DNA of 64,000 nt from Alitta virens (Eukaryota; Annelida; Polychaeta; Phyllodocida; Nereididae): assembly GCA_932294295.1 (NCBI GenBank), contig OW028573.1, positions 70,967,829 through 71,031,828 of the forward strand. The letters are read 5' to 3'. The notes below the pieces were generated by a model. The model worked only from the letters and a program-made list of their open reading frames with translations. It ran no database searches and was not told the origin of the DNA. Positions 25,455 through 36,679 of the stretch are shown in pieces. Within the stretch, counting starts at the first letter, position 1; each line of letters opens with the position of its first letter. The position numbers and the translations under genes were made by a program.

Positions 25455-25600
25455 AGCCTTGAGTTCGATTTAATTGGGGTATTCCAAGTCCAAATTGGGG
25501 TAGATCTGTCATGAGCAGCTTTACCCACACCTCTAACCATTCGGCCACAAAGGATATCCCTCCTAGCCAAGTGCTAGAAGGTGGGGTCACTGCTGAGGCC
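25455..25600 (-). repeat. Possible tRNA-derived SINE fragment
   Basis: The minus strand holds GTGGCCGAATGGTTAGAG, like the A box and D arm of Leu/Ser-type tRNA genes, followed about 75 bp later by ATCGAACTC, a weak B box. The distance is longer than in a normal tRNA and no cloverleaf closes. It is better read as a SINE remnant than as a gene. Confidence 0.35.
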
Positions 25601-25639
25601 CGGGACACTACATCACAGATCCACATGCAAAACTTGTGG

Positions 25640-26459
25640 TACTAACATGGTAACAAGGAGATGCCCAACAAACCCAAGAGACCTGGGCATGGAAGAATGG
25701 TTAAAATGTTTATAAGTAATGGGTTAATAAGTTATGAAATTAATAAGTTGTGGAATTTAGTTAATGAGTAATGGGTAGTGTTAGTTAATTGAGGAAGGAG
25801 ATTATGTTAAGCATAAGTTACAGTTAGAGAGTTAGCAGTAAGAAGTCAGTTTCTGTTGAGTTGATTTGTTTAAGTTGTATGTTTACAGGCCAAAATGGAA
25901 TCTTTACTTATATATGTTGGACTTTGTTCCTGTCTCTGTTTGTAACTTTGGAATAACAAATAAACATTTATATTTCACCTTTCACAAGCGATTTGGATGC
26001 TAATTCGCACCATATAATAATTCCGATGACATTCCACTCTGATCTGGACCTCCTTATCATCAGATAGCAAATTGTGTGATATATCGTGTTTGCAATTAGC
26101 GTAATACACATGACAACCAGGAAACAAACTACGAATTGCATATTGCAACTCCTATCATCAATGTTAAATAAGAAGAAAAACCTTCTTGTACACAATTACA
26201 ACATGACTCAATCTATGTAAGTTATGTTAAACAGGCTTTGTACGTTTGTAAAGTGATCTGTTATCATAATTGACCTTTCTGACATGGTTAGCAGTGTATA
26301 AACAACTGATGTGCCAAGATGTTATCTGTAAGAGGCTATTTTTCTACTTCTAATCTATCTCAATCTCAGTTAGAGAACAGAAAGCAATGGATGCTCAAGG
26401 TCACTGAGGGAATACTGGGAGCAGAGGGAATTTAGATGTGATATACTTTCCAAATTAAC
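25640..26459. other. Stretch upstream of the PI-PLC X-domain gene
   Basis: No coding region is seen. The sequence up to about 25960 is rich in GTTAATAAGTTATG-type words. The 5' untranslated region and promoter of the gene starting at 26460 should be here, but no core promoter element stands out. Confidence 0.45.
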
Positions 26460-28901
26460 ATGCCCTGTTGCTGTGGGCGAAGGGCCATGGCGCCCATGTG
26501 GTCCTGTTTGAGGATTCTGGAGAATGTACCTATTGTGGGTCACCTTGTGGCTTCAATATATGCCTGTTGTGGGGAGAAAGACAGAGCTGAGAGAGCTGGT
26601 ATTAAGGCATCAGTCGGTCTTTTATGTGCTGCTTGTAACATCCCTGCAGAAATGGTTGATGAAGTTGTCCGGTACCGTTCCGGTAAGCTCTTCTCCGATT
26701 CTTTGGAACCGCGCCCGGACTGGATGAAGAAGTTCTCCGGGCGAACCATACGGCAGCTTTGTCTTCCTGGATCTCATCAATCAGCAACATACCACATGGA
26801 CCATAAACTTCAGCAGGTTCCTTTGGTGGAAGGCTGGTCTAGATGTCAGAGCCTTACCATTACTGAGCAGCTTCGTGGTGGCATTAGGTTCCTTGATCTT
26901 CGTCTGATGACTGATGACAAAACAAAAGAAATCTGGCTGCACCACAATGTCGTAGCTTGTGTCAGGCTGAAGGAAGTCTTGGAACAAGTGAGAGATTTCT
27001 TGGTAGAGTACCCATCAGAAATCATAGGATTGTATATGACAAATGATGGCAAGTCGTTGGATTGGAAAACTGTCCATTCTTATATAAATGAATACCTTGG
27101 TAGTAAGCTTATAGAAGAATCTATGAGCAATATGAGAATAGGTAAGTGATCATTAGAAATATCATAGTAATTGTACTAACGTAAGTAACTTTAAAAGATT
27201 GAATTATCACACTATATTTGATAATATATACTTCGATAAGTTATATTTATAGTAACAAGTAGAGATACTAGAGGGATTTATTAGTGCCCCAAGTGATGCC
27301 ATGTTAGTAGTCCTTACACCCTCCATATTTATAATAAATATATATTATATACAGACAGGTGTATAGGATGCGCATGCCAGTCAAATTATAAAGTATTTTG
27401 CTCTTATATTATAGACCCAACAACCAATACTTTCATACTCCCACGAGTCACTGCATTCATTACCTACAAAGATAACAATGTTATCAGCAAGATAAGGTAC
27501 AAGTCCCAAGAGTTTTCTAATATTTTCAAATCTCGAGTACACATTATGTGGACTGGAATACCATGCAGATACTGTGATAGAACACAGTGCCAATCAAGCA
27601 TGGGAATGAAGAAGAAAAAGCTACAAGTAAAATGTTATCAGCAAGATAAGGTACAAGTCCCAAGAGTTTTCTAATATTTTCAAATCTCGAGTACACATTA
27701 TGTGGACTGGAATACCATGCAGATTCTGTGATAGAACACAGTGCCAATCAAGCATGGGAATGAAGAAGAAAAAGCTACAAGTAAAATCACGTCAATCCTT
27801 AATTCAAACAAAGTCCTGAAGCTGCAACTAATCACTACAGAATCAATCACTCACATAAAAAAGCACAGGGTTGGTTAAGGGGCATAGGGTATGGGGTAGT
27901 TAAAGTTAACAACATTTTAACCTATAAGGTCATAAATTTCTGACTATGGTATGGATATATAAGCATGGCTAGCTAATGCACAGGAGAATACTACACATTG
28001 AAAGAGAACATCACAAGTATGGACCTGTGAATGAGAATTATCTTCATATCTTAGCAAGCTTTGAAGCCACATAAAGCATGTCATGTGGGACGAGTGTCAA
28101 TAGTCCAAGATATTGCTCCTCACTAAACATGTAAGTGTGGAGGTTTCTCCATTGTTGATGGAGTAATTTTGGATACATGGCTCCACTTGTAAGGTTAACC
28201 TGTTTTTTTCTGAGAATGGTATCTCTGAACGGATATTTCCATATACTTCCGTATTCATTATACCTTTATAGGACTTTATAGTATGCATTTTGCTGTCTTT
28301 TTTCATTGCAGGAGATATTCTTGAGAATGGCAAAAACGTGGCCATATTTGGGGTGCCTGGAGTTCCTTTTACATGGAGAGCATTGGAATATCGGTGGCCA
28401 AACAAGGCATGGCCAGAAGAATTAGAAAAGGATATGCGAGAGAGCCTTGACCGCCTTGCAGGACTCACTCCATATGAGTTGTACTGGTACAAAGCGGAGT
28501 GCACTCCAAATGCAGTGGGAATCACACGGAGTATTGGTGGATTGCCCGGAGTTGTGGTGGCCCCGCGAGCTGATGAAAAGTTTGAATTTCTTGAAGACAT
28601 GGGGGGCGCAGTGAACGAAAGAGTGCGAACCATCCTTCAAGATATAACTCGGATGCCATTCAATATCCTGAGCACTGATTTTTGTCATGACGATATTATT
28701 TCTCGCATCATTGAGCTCAATAGCAATGATGAGACAGGAGCTGGGGTCCAAAGTGTCCCAGCTTCTCCAACTTCCTTTGCAGCCAATGACAGCTTGCTGG
28801 ACCATCCTGACAGTAGTCATTCTAGTGTTCCTGCAGTGGTTGTTGACATGGCTATCCCCCCTCTTACTCCTTTGTTGGAGGTCTGGGAAAGTAGTATGTA
28901 G
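26460..28901 (+). CDS. PI-PLC X-domain-containing protein (PLCXD-like)
   Basis: Two exons, 26460-27141 and 28312-28901, joined across a phase-1 GT-AG intron, give 423 residues, a usual length for the family. The chosen start opens a Cys-rich N-terminus (MPCCCGRR, later YACCGEK and LCAAC) that could be lipid-modified. The X domain starts near residue 96: PGSHQSA has the first catalytic His (106), FLDLR carries Asp146 and Arg148, and LHHNV (160-164) has the second His. PSEIIGLYM follows. The second exon covers the rest of the barrel (NVAIFGVPG, WPNKAW, NILSTDFCHDD). Family members cleave phosphoinositides or related lipids and have only the X domain, with no PH, EF-hand, Y or C2 domains; that is so here. 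The residue after His106 is Gln, where bacterial PI-PLC has Asp. The tail after residue about 375 is Ser/Pro-rich. Confidence 0.9.
27477..27784. repeat. 154-bp tandem duplication in the PI-PLC gene intron
   Basis: The unit starting AATGTTATCAGCAAGATAAGG (positions 27477 and 27631) is present twice, head to tail, with almost no difference (CAGATACTG versus CAGATTCTG). It is probably a recent intronic duplication. Apparent minus-strand ORFs here are identical because of it. Confidence 0.9.
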
Positions 28902-29172
28902 TGTGTAGCTTGAGCCATTGTAAAGTTACAGTGACAATGTTGTTTGAAAATTAACAGCCATGCAATATATAAACTGCTATAGTTTTGAATGATGCTAACT
29001 AGAGCTGAAGTAGCCACAATGAGAGATCTAGAGCTTCTAAATATTTTCTACGAATGTTATTGGTGTATGTGCACTTTTCTTATTGTATATTTGCTTTTTT
29101 GTAGAGTGTTTTTGTTTAAGTCTTTTTAGCCATTTAAGAAATGCTTTTTGTTAGTCTATTAGCAATTTAGGA

Positions 29173-29178
29173 AATAAA
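29173..29178 (+). terminator. Poly(A) signal for the PI-PLC X-domain gene
   Basis: AATAAA occurs 272 bp after the stop codon, followed by a GT-rich stretch (CGTTTGTAATC). It would give a 3' untranslated region of about 290 bases. Placement is by motif only. Confidence 0.5.
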
Positions 29179-29199
29179 CGTTTGTAATCTTTAATGAGC

Positions 29200-31799
29200 A
29201 AGGAATACACCCAACTAAATTACTGGAAAACTGGTGCTTTCGATATTGAACTGACCTGAACTTTGAGCATATCTTTAGGGGTGTGCATGATTCACTTATA
29301 AATAAATATATGGAGTAAAGGTGAGGGAACAGGTTTTTACCACTGCTCAGTTCCATTCACACATGAACCACTGCCTCTGCTCGGGACCCTTAATTTAATA
29401 TTCAGGGTCCCTGGAAACTACTACTTCACACAAAAAGCGTAAATATCCTAATTGTTTGGATTTTCTTTCTTGAATGATGATGATCAACTTTGAATTGATA
29501 ACCATTGGTCAAATCTGTCTGGGTTAGTTGCGCAAAATAATCACTATAGATGGCGCAGGCAGTCGACTTGTAGACAGCATGAACCAATTAAGGTCATTAT
29601 CATTTATTATCATTTACTAGCAGTTGTATAAGGCAAAACCAAGGTAGGCCTAATCCAGAGTGATCGTTGGACAAAGAAAGTTGTGCCACACAAAAGTAGG
29701 TGGTTGTAGGCGCCACTGAAGCTCGACTGGGGTTTTTTAACCTGCACGCTGGCAAGCACGTGGCAGGATATGTGTGATCGCCGCTGTGTCTGTCCATGTG
29801 TCAGCAAAACAACTAAATATTTGAGACGGAGCATCACCACCTTAGTAAATGAGAAGTGATTCGATTTTGGGAAACCTATGTGCAAAGTGGCTGTGGGGTG
29901 CAAAAATGTGACTATGAGCTACAGTCAAACTAACTCAAAATATTAAGTGGTACTAGTGCGGAGACTATGAAAACTTATTAAAATATGAGACATTTCAAAC
30001 CAAAATTTTTGGCAGTACTCAATTTATTAAATTAAGGGAGAGACTTATTAAGGAGTGGAACATTCCATGGAAACCTTAACCAGAATGAGGCTGAATGGAT
30101 AGATCCTTGACACCCCTTCTCAACCATGCCCTTGGAGCCATTGACTGAAACTCGGAATGAGGCTGAAAAGTAGGTCACGTGTCATCACAGACTAACTTAC
30201 CTATTTGAACCCTGTGGTTCAATACCCACAGAAGTTCGAAGGGCCTATATTAGTACTATTAGTACAATAAGTCTAATCCCACAGAATATTATTACGCTTG
30301 TAGCTTAGAAATATAACTTTCAATGGAAGATGTAAGTCACATGATGTGCTGAATCTTAAATTTCCCTGGAATGTTTGATGTATATACTCAATCAATGTTC
30401 TGTAAGAATAAGTTTTCAATCGCTTTTACTGGACAGAGGACTCAAAAGCTTTTCATTGTCAACTTCCCTTGTGTTAGCTGTGACAGGGGCTTAATTATAC
30501 TCACCACAGCACAAGAAAACAGCTGCTCTTATTTTTTCTTGAGGTTTGCCACTGCCTCAGCATTATTGTTTGAAAGACCAATGTCCCAGGTCTCCAAAAA
30601 TGTATGAAAGCAATGCCTAACTCTTTGCCTTCCGTATGATATTATAGAATATTACCCATCGTGACGACTTTTCAAAACATGAAACAAACTTTTGAGGTTT
30701 TTCTTGCCAAACATGACAAATATTACATCAAATCAGGCTTTTAATACCAAATGAAAGCTAAGAATGTGTGCTTTGTAATGATATACCCTATATAGCCATG
30801 GGTGTAGCATAAAAGCATACAATAATGATGAACATAACGGCTTATGTAAGTTCGAGTAGATATTGTGGGAGTTTTGGTAATTTATTTTGACCAATACAAA
30901 CACAAGAGAGTGAGAAATATAAATGTGGTATTTTGTAATACTGATGTCAGTAGTTAAAAGTATTTTCAAAATTTTCTACTTTTTTTGTTGGAATAAACCA
31001 GTTTGAATCTAGTGCTTGATAATGTACATGGTCCCACATCAAGGAATGCTGCACTGTGACACTAGTGTAAGTGTTATAACTTGACAGGTACTAAACATAA
31101 CCTGGCAAGTTCTGCATGATATTAACATATATCTAGGCATTAATGCTAAGTGAATTAGCCTTTATTTATATGACTGAAGCTTGTACACTTGGCTTGGCAG
31201 CTTTGATAATCATACCAATGTTGAAAGACGTGAAGATTTCATGCGGTTGTATGTGGTTGTTGACCTAATACATAATAATGCCTCTATATATGTATTTTCG
31301 CAGACTTATCATAACGCTTATAAACAAAATTTGTATGACATTATCTATGCAATTAAAACTGACCACAAACAACTGTATCACTGCCAGGATCAATGAAGAA
31401 TAGATGAGTTTATTCATAAGCACTCAGGGTGAGATTAACCATACAATTTTTATTTCTGTCTAACAAACTTTTGTCAAATTTAGACATGTCACTGATGAAT
31501 ATTCAAGGAATTGACAGAGGTATATCATCTCAAGAATAATAGATCCTAGTCTAGAATCCAGATATAATGATAGAGTGGAACTGATAAAGTCACATCCAAA
31601 TAACAGCAAAACATATCTCGGCATCTTATGTACTAATATCCCAGTATAGGTTAGACCAATTCACTAGTCCCTTCATCTTGTACATTTGGGTCAGTCTGTC
31701 TGATGTCATCAAAGTATGATGCACTTTAAACAATGAATACTTGGCAGGCATTCTATGATACATCTTGAAAACTCAGCAGCTCAGAAATCGTAAAGAAGC
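29200..31799. other. Stretch without a recognised gene
   Basis: No supported coding or RNA gene. Short frames on both strands have no domain content. The word GGAATGAGGCTGAA occurs twice near 30090-30170, but I cannot place it in a known repeat. Confidence 0.5.
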
Positions 31800-33287
31800 A
31801 ATATGATTTCCTACAGTTTACACATTTACCACATGGTGCGCATAGCTCCAGTGGAGTGCACTTATCGCAGTTGTCATGAGCTTTATTCTTGTAACCTTTG
31901 TCACACGTAATGATATTATTTTGACAAGTTTCAAAGTCAATATAGAAATTTACCTGATGATACCTTAGGTTTCTTTATCCTATAGAAGCATAAATGTTCA
32001 CCTAGCACGTACTCATGACAGCATGTACATAACCATTCACCACATGTGTGTAAATGTTTGGCTCTTTTTAACGTATTTAGTATTACGAAACATGTTTTAC
32101 ATCTGTAGTATTTTTCACAGAGAGAGGGTTGATCTTCATCTTTTAGAGCACCTCTGTCGTACTGTCTTTGTTTTTTATGCCTTTCATAACACAATGTATT
32201 ACGACACATCATATAACAGTCTATGCATTCAATAGATGTGTTGTCAAACATACAATTTTCTGAACAACATGTTCTACATACACTATCACAACCCTGTTTT
32301 CGATTCTTGTTATATATTCAAAGCAGTGATTACATATCTTACTGTTAACAAAAAAGCCATTGATGCTTGTGATGCTATGATTGTGATTATCTTTCAGATA
32401 TAGAAATATCTTTCGCGGTCTAGTTATTATACCTTTATACATGACATCATTTCCTGTGTCCCCTGATATAACAACAATTTGAATAGTCCTTAACTTTAAC
32501 AGGATTGTTTGTGGGTACACCCGCCTTTCTGTGAAGTCTAATAGCACAGCTACATTGCGAATCATACGCTTTACTCATAGACCTGTCTTTTCTTATAAGT
32601 CTTGCAAATTTTGTTTTACTCATGTTATCTAGTTTAGCTTTGCATGTTATAATAGCCCTACCTGCACACAAATGTTTGTTTTTCACTACAAGAATAAACA
32701 CCATTGAATGCTTTTTTTTAATGTACAGCTATCTGATAAGGGATCTGTGTCAACAATGGCTCTGCTGCCACCACCCCCTTGATCATCGGAACTCGTGATG
32801 CCCACATTAACCTCAAAGGTTTCAATATCTAGTGATTTGTTTGAATGAAGAACTGCATTTATCCTGAAAATAAAATAAAAAACTAACATTATATGTTAAA
32901 ATTATGAACATTATAGTAATAAAATATTATGTCAGCTTATGCTCACCTTTCCATTATAACATCGGATGTAATGTTGTGTTTTGGTTGACAGTGTATAAAC
33001 ACTTCTCTCTCCAAGCCAGAGTGATTAATAGTGATCCTCGCCTTATCATCCCCATTAGGATGTTTTTCATTAACCAGCTCCATGACATCCGTAAACATGT
33101 TATGTAATTCATCCTGAACATTAAGTAGTTGTACACCTTGTAAGTCATTACTAAATTTTGTTTTATATGTTACTTCTTCGATACCAAACTTTCTAGATAT
33201 TTTTTGTCTCACAGGACTGATAATATAAGGCTTTGCATCAGCATTAGCTCCTTCTGTTTTACTCCTTTTGACTGATATATCCTCCAT
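31800..33287 (-). pseudogene. Protein-primed family B DNA polymerase fragment, copy 1
   Basis: The minus-strand order matches the N-terminal half of Polinton/adintovirus-type polymerases. Exon 1 (33287-32947) has ARITINHSGLEREVFI. Exon 2 starts at 32863 with AVLHSNKSL, then GGGG, a LKK block, LCAGRAI, VVISGD, YLKDNHNHSI and Cys-rich finger motifs. It ends at the exonuclease I motif DFETC, near 31940. The 83-base intron is canonical. Reading-frame breaks occur around 32690, 32560 and 31940, so it cannot make a protein. Exo II, Exo III and the polymerase palm motifs are absent. No integrase, packaging ATPase or capsid gene is visible nearby. It is a decayed fragment of a virus-like mobile element. 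Confidence 0.75.
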
Positions 33288-33482
33288 TATTATGCAAGAA
33301 AGTTATTAACCTTGTTTAACAAGCATTTCTATATGTATATCCAAAATGTTTGCACAATGGTTACCCTTATATAAACAGCTTTCACAGCAATAGTATGTGT
33401 ATCGTACCATTACTACATTGGAACATTAAATTATTAAACAACTAGACCCCCCAGGTTATAGAATCATCATGTTGGTATTGTT

Positions 33483-33755
33483 AAATTAATTAGTAGTTAG
33501 TTAGTTAGTTAGTTAGTGTTATTGTTTAATGCCTCATCAGCACCTTAGTGGGCTATGTAGAGGCTCTCTAGGGTAAGATTGATTATCTATAGTTGGTAGT
33601 AGAAACCAGAAGCATGTAAAAAATCAATAATTGTCTGCGTTGGATAGCTGGAGCAGCTTGTGCAATGCGCACTGTCCTGTTTTAGCCACTGGGGATAGAG
33701 GACTTCACCCCAAGTGTTTCCACCCTCGCCGCGTGGAGGCCCAGGACCTTAATTA
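33483..33755 (-). repeat. SINE family 1, copy 1
   Basis: On the minus strand it runs from GGTCCTGGGCCTCCACGCGG to a (CTAA)n tail at 33487-33515. A copy of over 90% identity by eye lies at 46485-46740 in the same orientation. The simple-repeat tail, length of about 265 bp and dispersed copies indicate a SINE. It lies between the two polymerase fragments. Confidence 0.75.
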
Positions 33756-33840
33756 GTAATACATCATGCATTTTACTTGTGCGTGACTCATCTTGTGTGT
33801 CATTATAGCTTTACATGATTTCCTACAATAATCATTATAG

Positions 33841-33945
33841 CTCCACCTGGCGTCCAAATAATCTATAGACAGCGCCACCAAGTGTCAAATTTTAACGTAT
33901 GACAGCGCCACCAAGTGTCAAATTTTAACATATATAGTGCCGCCT
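33841..33945. repeat. GACAGCGCCACCAAGTGTC tandem words
   Basis: A unit of about 34 bp (GACAGCGCCACCAAGTGTC plus AAATTTTAACGTAT) occurs twice head to tail, flanked by related GCCGCCTGGCG and CACCTGGCGTCC words. Similar GGTGGCAGCACCTCAC words lie at 37350-37410. It may be a MITE end. Confidence 0.6.
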
Positions 33946-33961
33946 GGCGATATTTCGGAAG

Positions 33962-35484
33962 GTTTACGGTAACCTGGTGAAAATTCCGGTTAGGAAGAGA
34001 TTTGCAAGTGTAACCATTTTCACATTGTATGACTGTATCTTGACACGTTTCAAAATCATAATAAAGGAACCTTCCCGACGTGATCTTAGGTTTCTTAATT
34101 CTGTAGTAACACAGATGGTCGTTAACCACGTATTCACCACAGCATCTGCAGAACCACTCGCCACAGATATGAGATTTAAAGTCTCTCTTTGTCTTATCGA
34201 TAATTTTTGTGCACTTTTTACATGTGAAAAGTGTCACAAAGTGATAGGCGTTCTTCGCCTTTCTTTGCACCAATTTTGTACTCCCTGGTCTCCTTGTGTA
34301 AAAGATAGCACTTGGCGTTGCGGCACACCATGTTACAGTCTGGGCAGGCTAAAGAGTCCTCACCAAACATACACACTTGTTCCCCCAAGTTTTGCACATA
34401 AATCTACACGAGTGTTTAACTTTCCTGGCATATGGTGTGAGACACTGCTGACACAGCTTCTTGTTGACATAAAAACCATTGATGTTGACAATGCTATGGT
34501 AATGTTGGTCTTTCAAATAAAGAAATATCTTGTCTTTCATGACCTTGAAGCCCTTGTAAATCACAGTGTTACCCATGTCCCCAGAAATGACAACAATTTG
34601 TATACCTAGTTTTTTTTCAAATCTACTGAGTATTGTAACAGGTACAGCCCTACGCATTGACATTCCTGTGTCTAGGTACAATCTAATAGCCCTCATTCTT
34701 TGAGACTTAGGATTGGCACTGTGGACATTTCTATGACTAATAATCATGTTGTACTCTTTTTTGTTCATGTTTTTCAGTTTGGCCATACATGTTACTATAG
34801 CCCTGCCTGCACACAGACATTCACCTTCAACATCGGGTATGAAAACCATTGATCTTTTTTTCTTAATTGAGCAATCTTCCGAAGTGGTGTCTGTATTGGT
34901 AATGGCTTTTCGGCGCGCTGAACCATCGCCACCGCCCCCAGCCTCTGCATCATGCATTATACCCAATATCCACCATGAAAGACTCATCTATGTTCAGACT
35001 TTGGTTTGACTGCAAAACAGCACCCACTCTGAATTTAACAAGAAAACACAATGAAATAGAACAATAGAAGCATGATCTTGTAATATCGCTCAAAAAAACA
35101 TATATATATTTTGACATTTTACACTAACCTTTCCATGATGACGTCGGCAGTTATATTGTGCTGGGGTTGACAGTGTATGAAAATCTCCCTATCAAGACCA
35201 GCATGTCTAATGGAAAGTCTTGTTCTGTCGTTACTGTTGACATGATTAGCATTCACATTCTCCAGAATGTCTTCAAACATATTGTGTAGGTCGTCTGTAA
35301 CATCCAGCAATTTTTGACCTTGAAGGTTCTCAACAAATTTTGCCCTAAACGTAATTTCTTCGACATCATAACGTCTGGCTCTTCTCTCATTAATTCTTTC
35401 GATAACGTATGGCTTCCTATCATTTTGATCATCATCACTACTGGTTGAAACATTCCTCCTTTTCTTACCAGGAGGTTCAGCCAT
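33962..35484 (-). pseudogene. Protein-primed family B DNA polymerase fragment, copy 2
   Basis: It has the same architecture as copy 1: exon 1 (about 35484-35129) with TRLSIRHAGLDREIFIHC, a 100-base GT-AG intron (35128-35029) at the same codon and phase, and exon 2 from 35028 with AVLQSNQSL, GGGGDG, LCAGRAIVTC, VVISGD, YLKDQHYHSI, zinc-finger-like Cys pairs and the exonuclease I motif DFETC near 34060. The Met at about 35484 fits copy 1 better than the upstream in-frame one at 35541. Frame breaks lie near 34950 and between 34350 and 34270. It ends, like copy 1, just after the exonuclease I motif. The two copies differ at many residues, so they are old paralogues rather than a fresh duplication. 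Confidence 0.75.
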
Positions 35485-35659
35485 CTTTGCCACCTGCGAA
35501 AAAGTGGTTGTTTTTTGGGTGTAGATAGAAAACTGCGCCAAAACTCAATGGCCAATGGTAAGTCCTCGAAAAAGGGGGGTCCTTGTTTTACTTTATTACC
35601 AATAGAATGTGTACATTTTTGAGGTTCCCGCTCTCATCATTTGATTTTTTGAGGGGGAA

Positions 35660-36010
35660 AGAAACGTTTTTTGACCTTTGGTGATTTTGAAACACAACAC
35701 CTCATGATGCTATTGTGTTTGAGCACTAGTGTCACAACATAACACAAAGTAATACGTGTGCTCATTTGGTTGCTCATTGTATGAACGCTCTCAGCACGTG
35801 CTGTCTACAAGCCTTCTTTTATTTTAACCAAACACGATACAGTGCTTAACAGTTGATTTGAGGTATGGGGTCGAAAAGTCCTTAACCTTTGATGCTTTTG
35901 AAACAAAACCTCATGATGCTGGCATGTTTGAACACTGGTACTGCCACGTGACACCATGTAGCACGCTTGCTCAGTTGATTAGTCATTGTTTAGAAGCCCC
36001 AACATGAGTT
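35660..36010. repeat. 210-bp direct duplication upstream of polymerase copy 2
   Basis: The words ACCTCATGATGCT (35699 and 35908), GTTTGAGCACT/GTTTGAACACT and GCTCATTTGGTTGCTCATTG/GCTCAGTTGATTAGTCATTG recur in order about 210 bp apart. The region has no coding content and lies 5' of the minus-strand polymerase copy. It may belong to that element's upstream region or terminal repeat. Confidence 0.55.
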
Positions 36011-36243
36011 GTCCTCACGCTTTTTTTTTTGTGTTTTATTTCTTTTATTATTATCAAAAAGGGTACAGTATAAAACTGACCATTACAAAGAAATATAATG
36101 TCACATTGGTACATTGTACAGTGAAACACAAAATCGTTCTTTGCTCTCTTGTGCTGGTCTATGTATAAGAACACCATCACAGTATTTAACAAGAAGGTTA
36201 CACGGAAAGCACAGGTCTGGATCTTCAGGAAAAGCTTGCAGAT

Positions 36244-36675
36244 TCATTGAAACTGTGAAGAACGTATCGGCTCCAGACATTGAAGGCAAGTATGTTTGTC
36301 TTTCAGGTGTGATTTCTCGCTTGCACACACATGTCTTAGCATCTTCTGATAAATTGGTAGTTGTGGTGGATCACGGCTTGCCAAAAATCTCTGGAAATCC
36401 ACAGTCTCACCTATGAGTTCCTTCAATTCTTCTAGAATTACACAGGTGTCAGGATTTTCTTTCTGGAGCTCCTTTGTTATAGTTAGATCACTGATTTCCC
36501 ACGCTTCATCACTGAAGAAACTGCTTGAAACTCTTGGATCACTGTAGACATCATAGAAACGTGCGGCTCCCTTATCTTCATTAATGTCCAGTTGTAGAAT
36601 TTGGTAGCTCATTTCACTTATTTCAGAGGCATCAATGTCAGACTGTGTTGGACAATGTTGTTGACTGTGTGCCAT
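36244..36675 (-). CDS. Hypothetical 143-residue protein with Cys pairs
   Basis: I do not recognise this protein. The frame starts at an ATG (36675) and is open for 143 codons. The N-terminal half is acidic (SDIDASEISEM, LDINEDKG). The C-terminal half is basic with HVCASEKSHLKDKHTCLQC, a possible zinc-binding cluster. Another frame just downstream (about 36300-36101) reads DLCFPC and could be a continuation after a frameshift or an exon. An AATAAA-like signal followed by a run of A on the minus strand lies near 36045-36015. It sits on the same strand and 5' of the polymerase fragments, so it may be a gene of the same element, but nothing proves this. Confidence 0.4.
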   Translation of the reverse strand: MAHSQQHCPTQSDIDASEISEMSYQILQLDINEDKGAARFYDVYSDPRVSSSFFSDEAWEISDLTITKELQKENPDTCVILEELKELIGETVDFQRFLASRDPPQLPIYQKMLRHVCASEKSHLKDKHTCLQCLEPIRSSQFQ

Positions 36676-36679
36676 GGTT

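Noticed and set aside
31800..36675. A complete Polinton or adintovirus-like provirus
   Set aside because: No integrase, packaging ATPase, protease, capsid gene or long terminal inverted repeat could be seen; only polymerase fragments and one unknown ORF are present.
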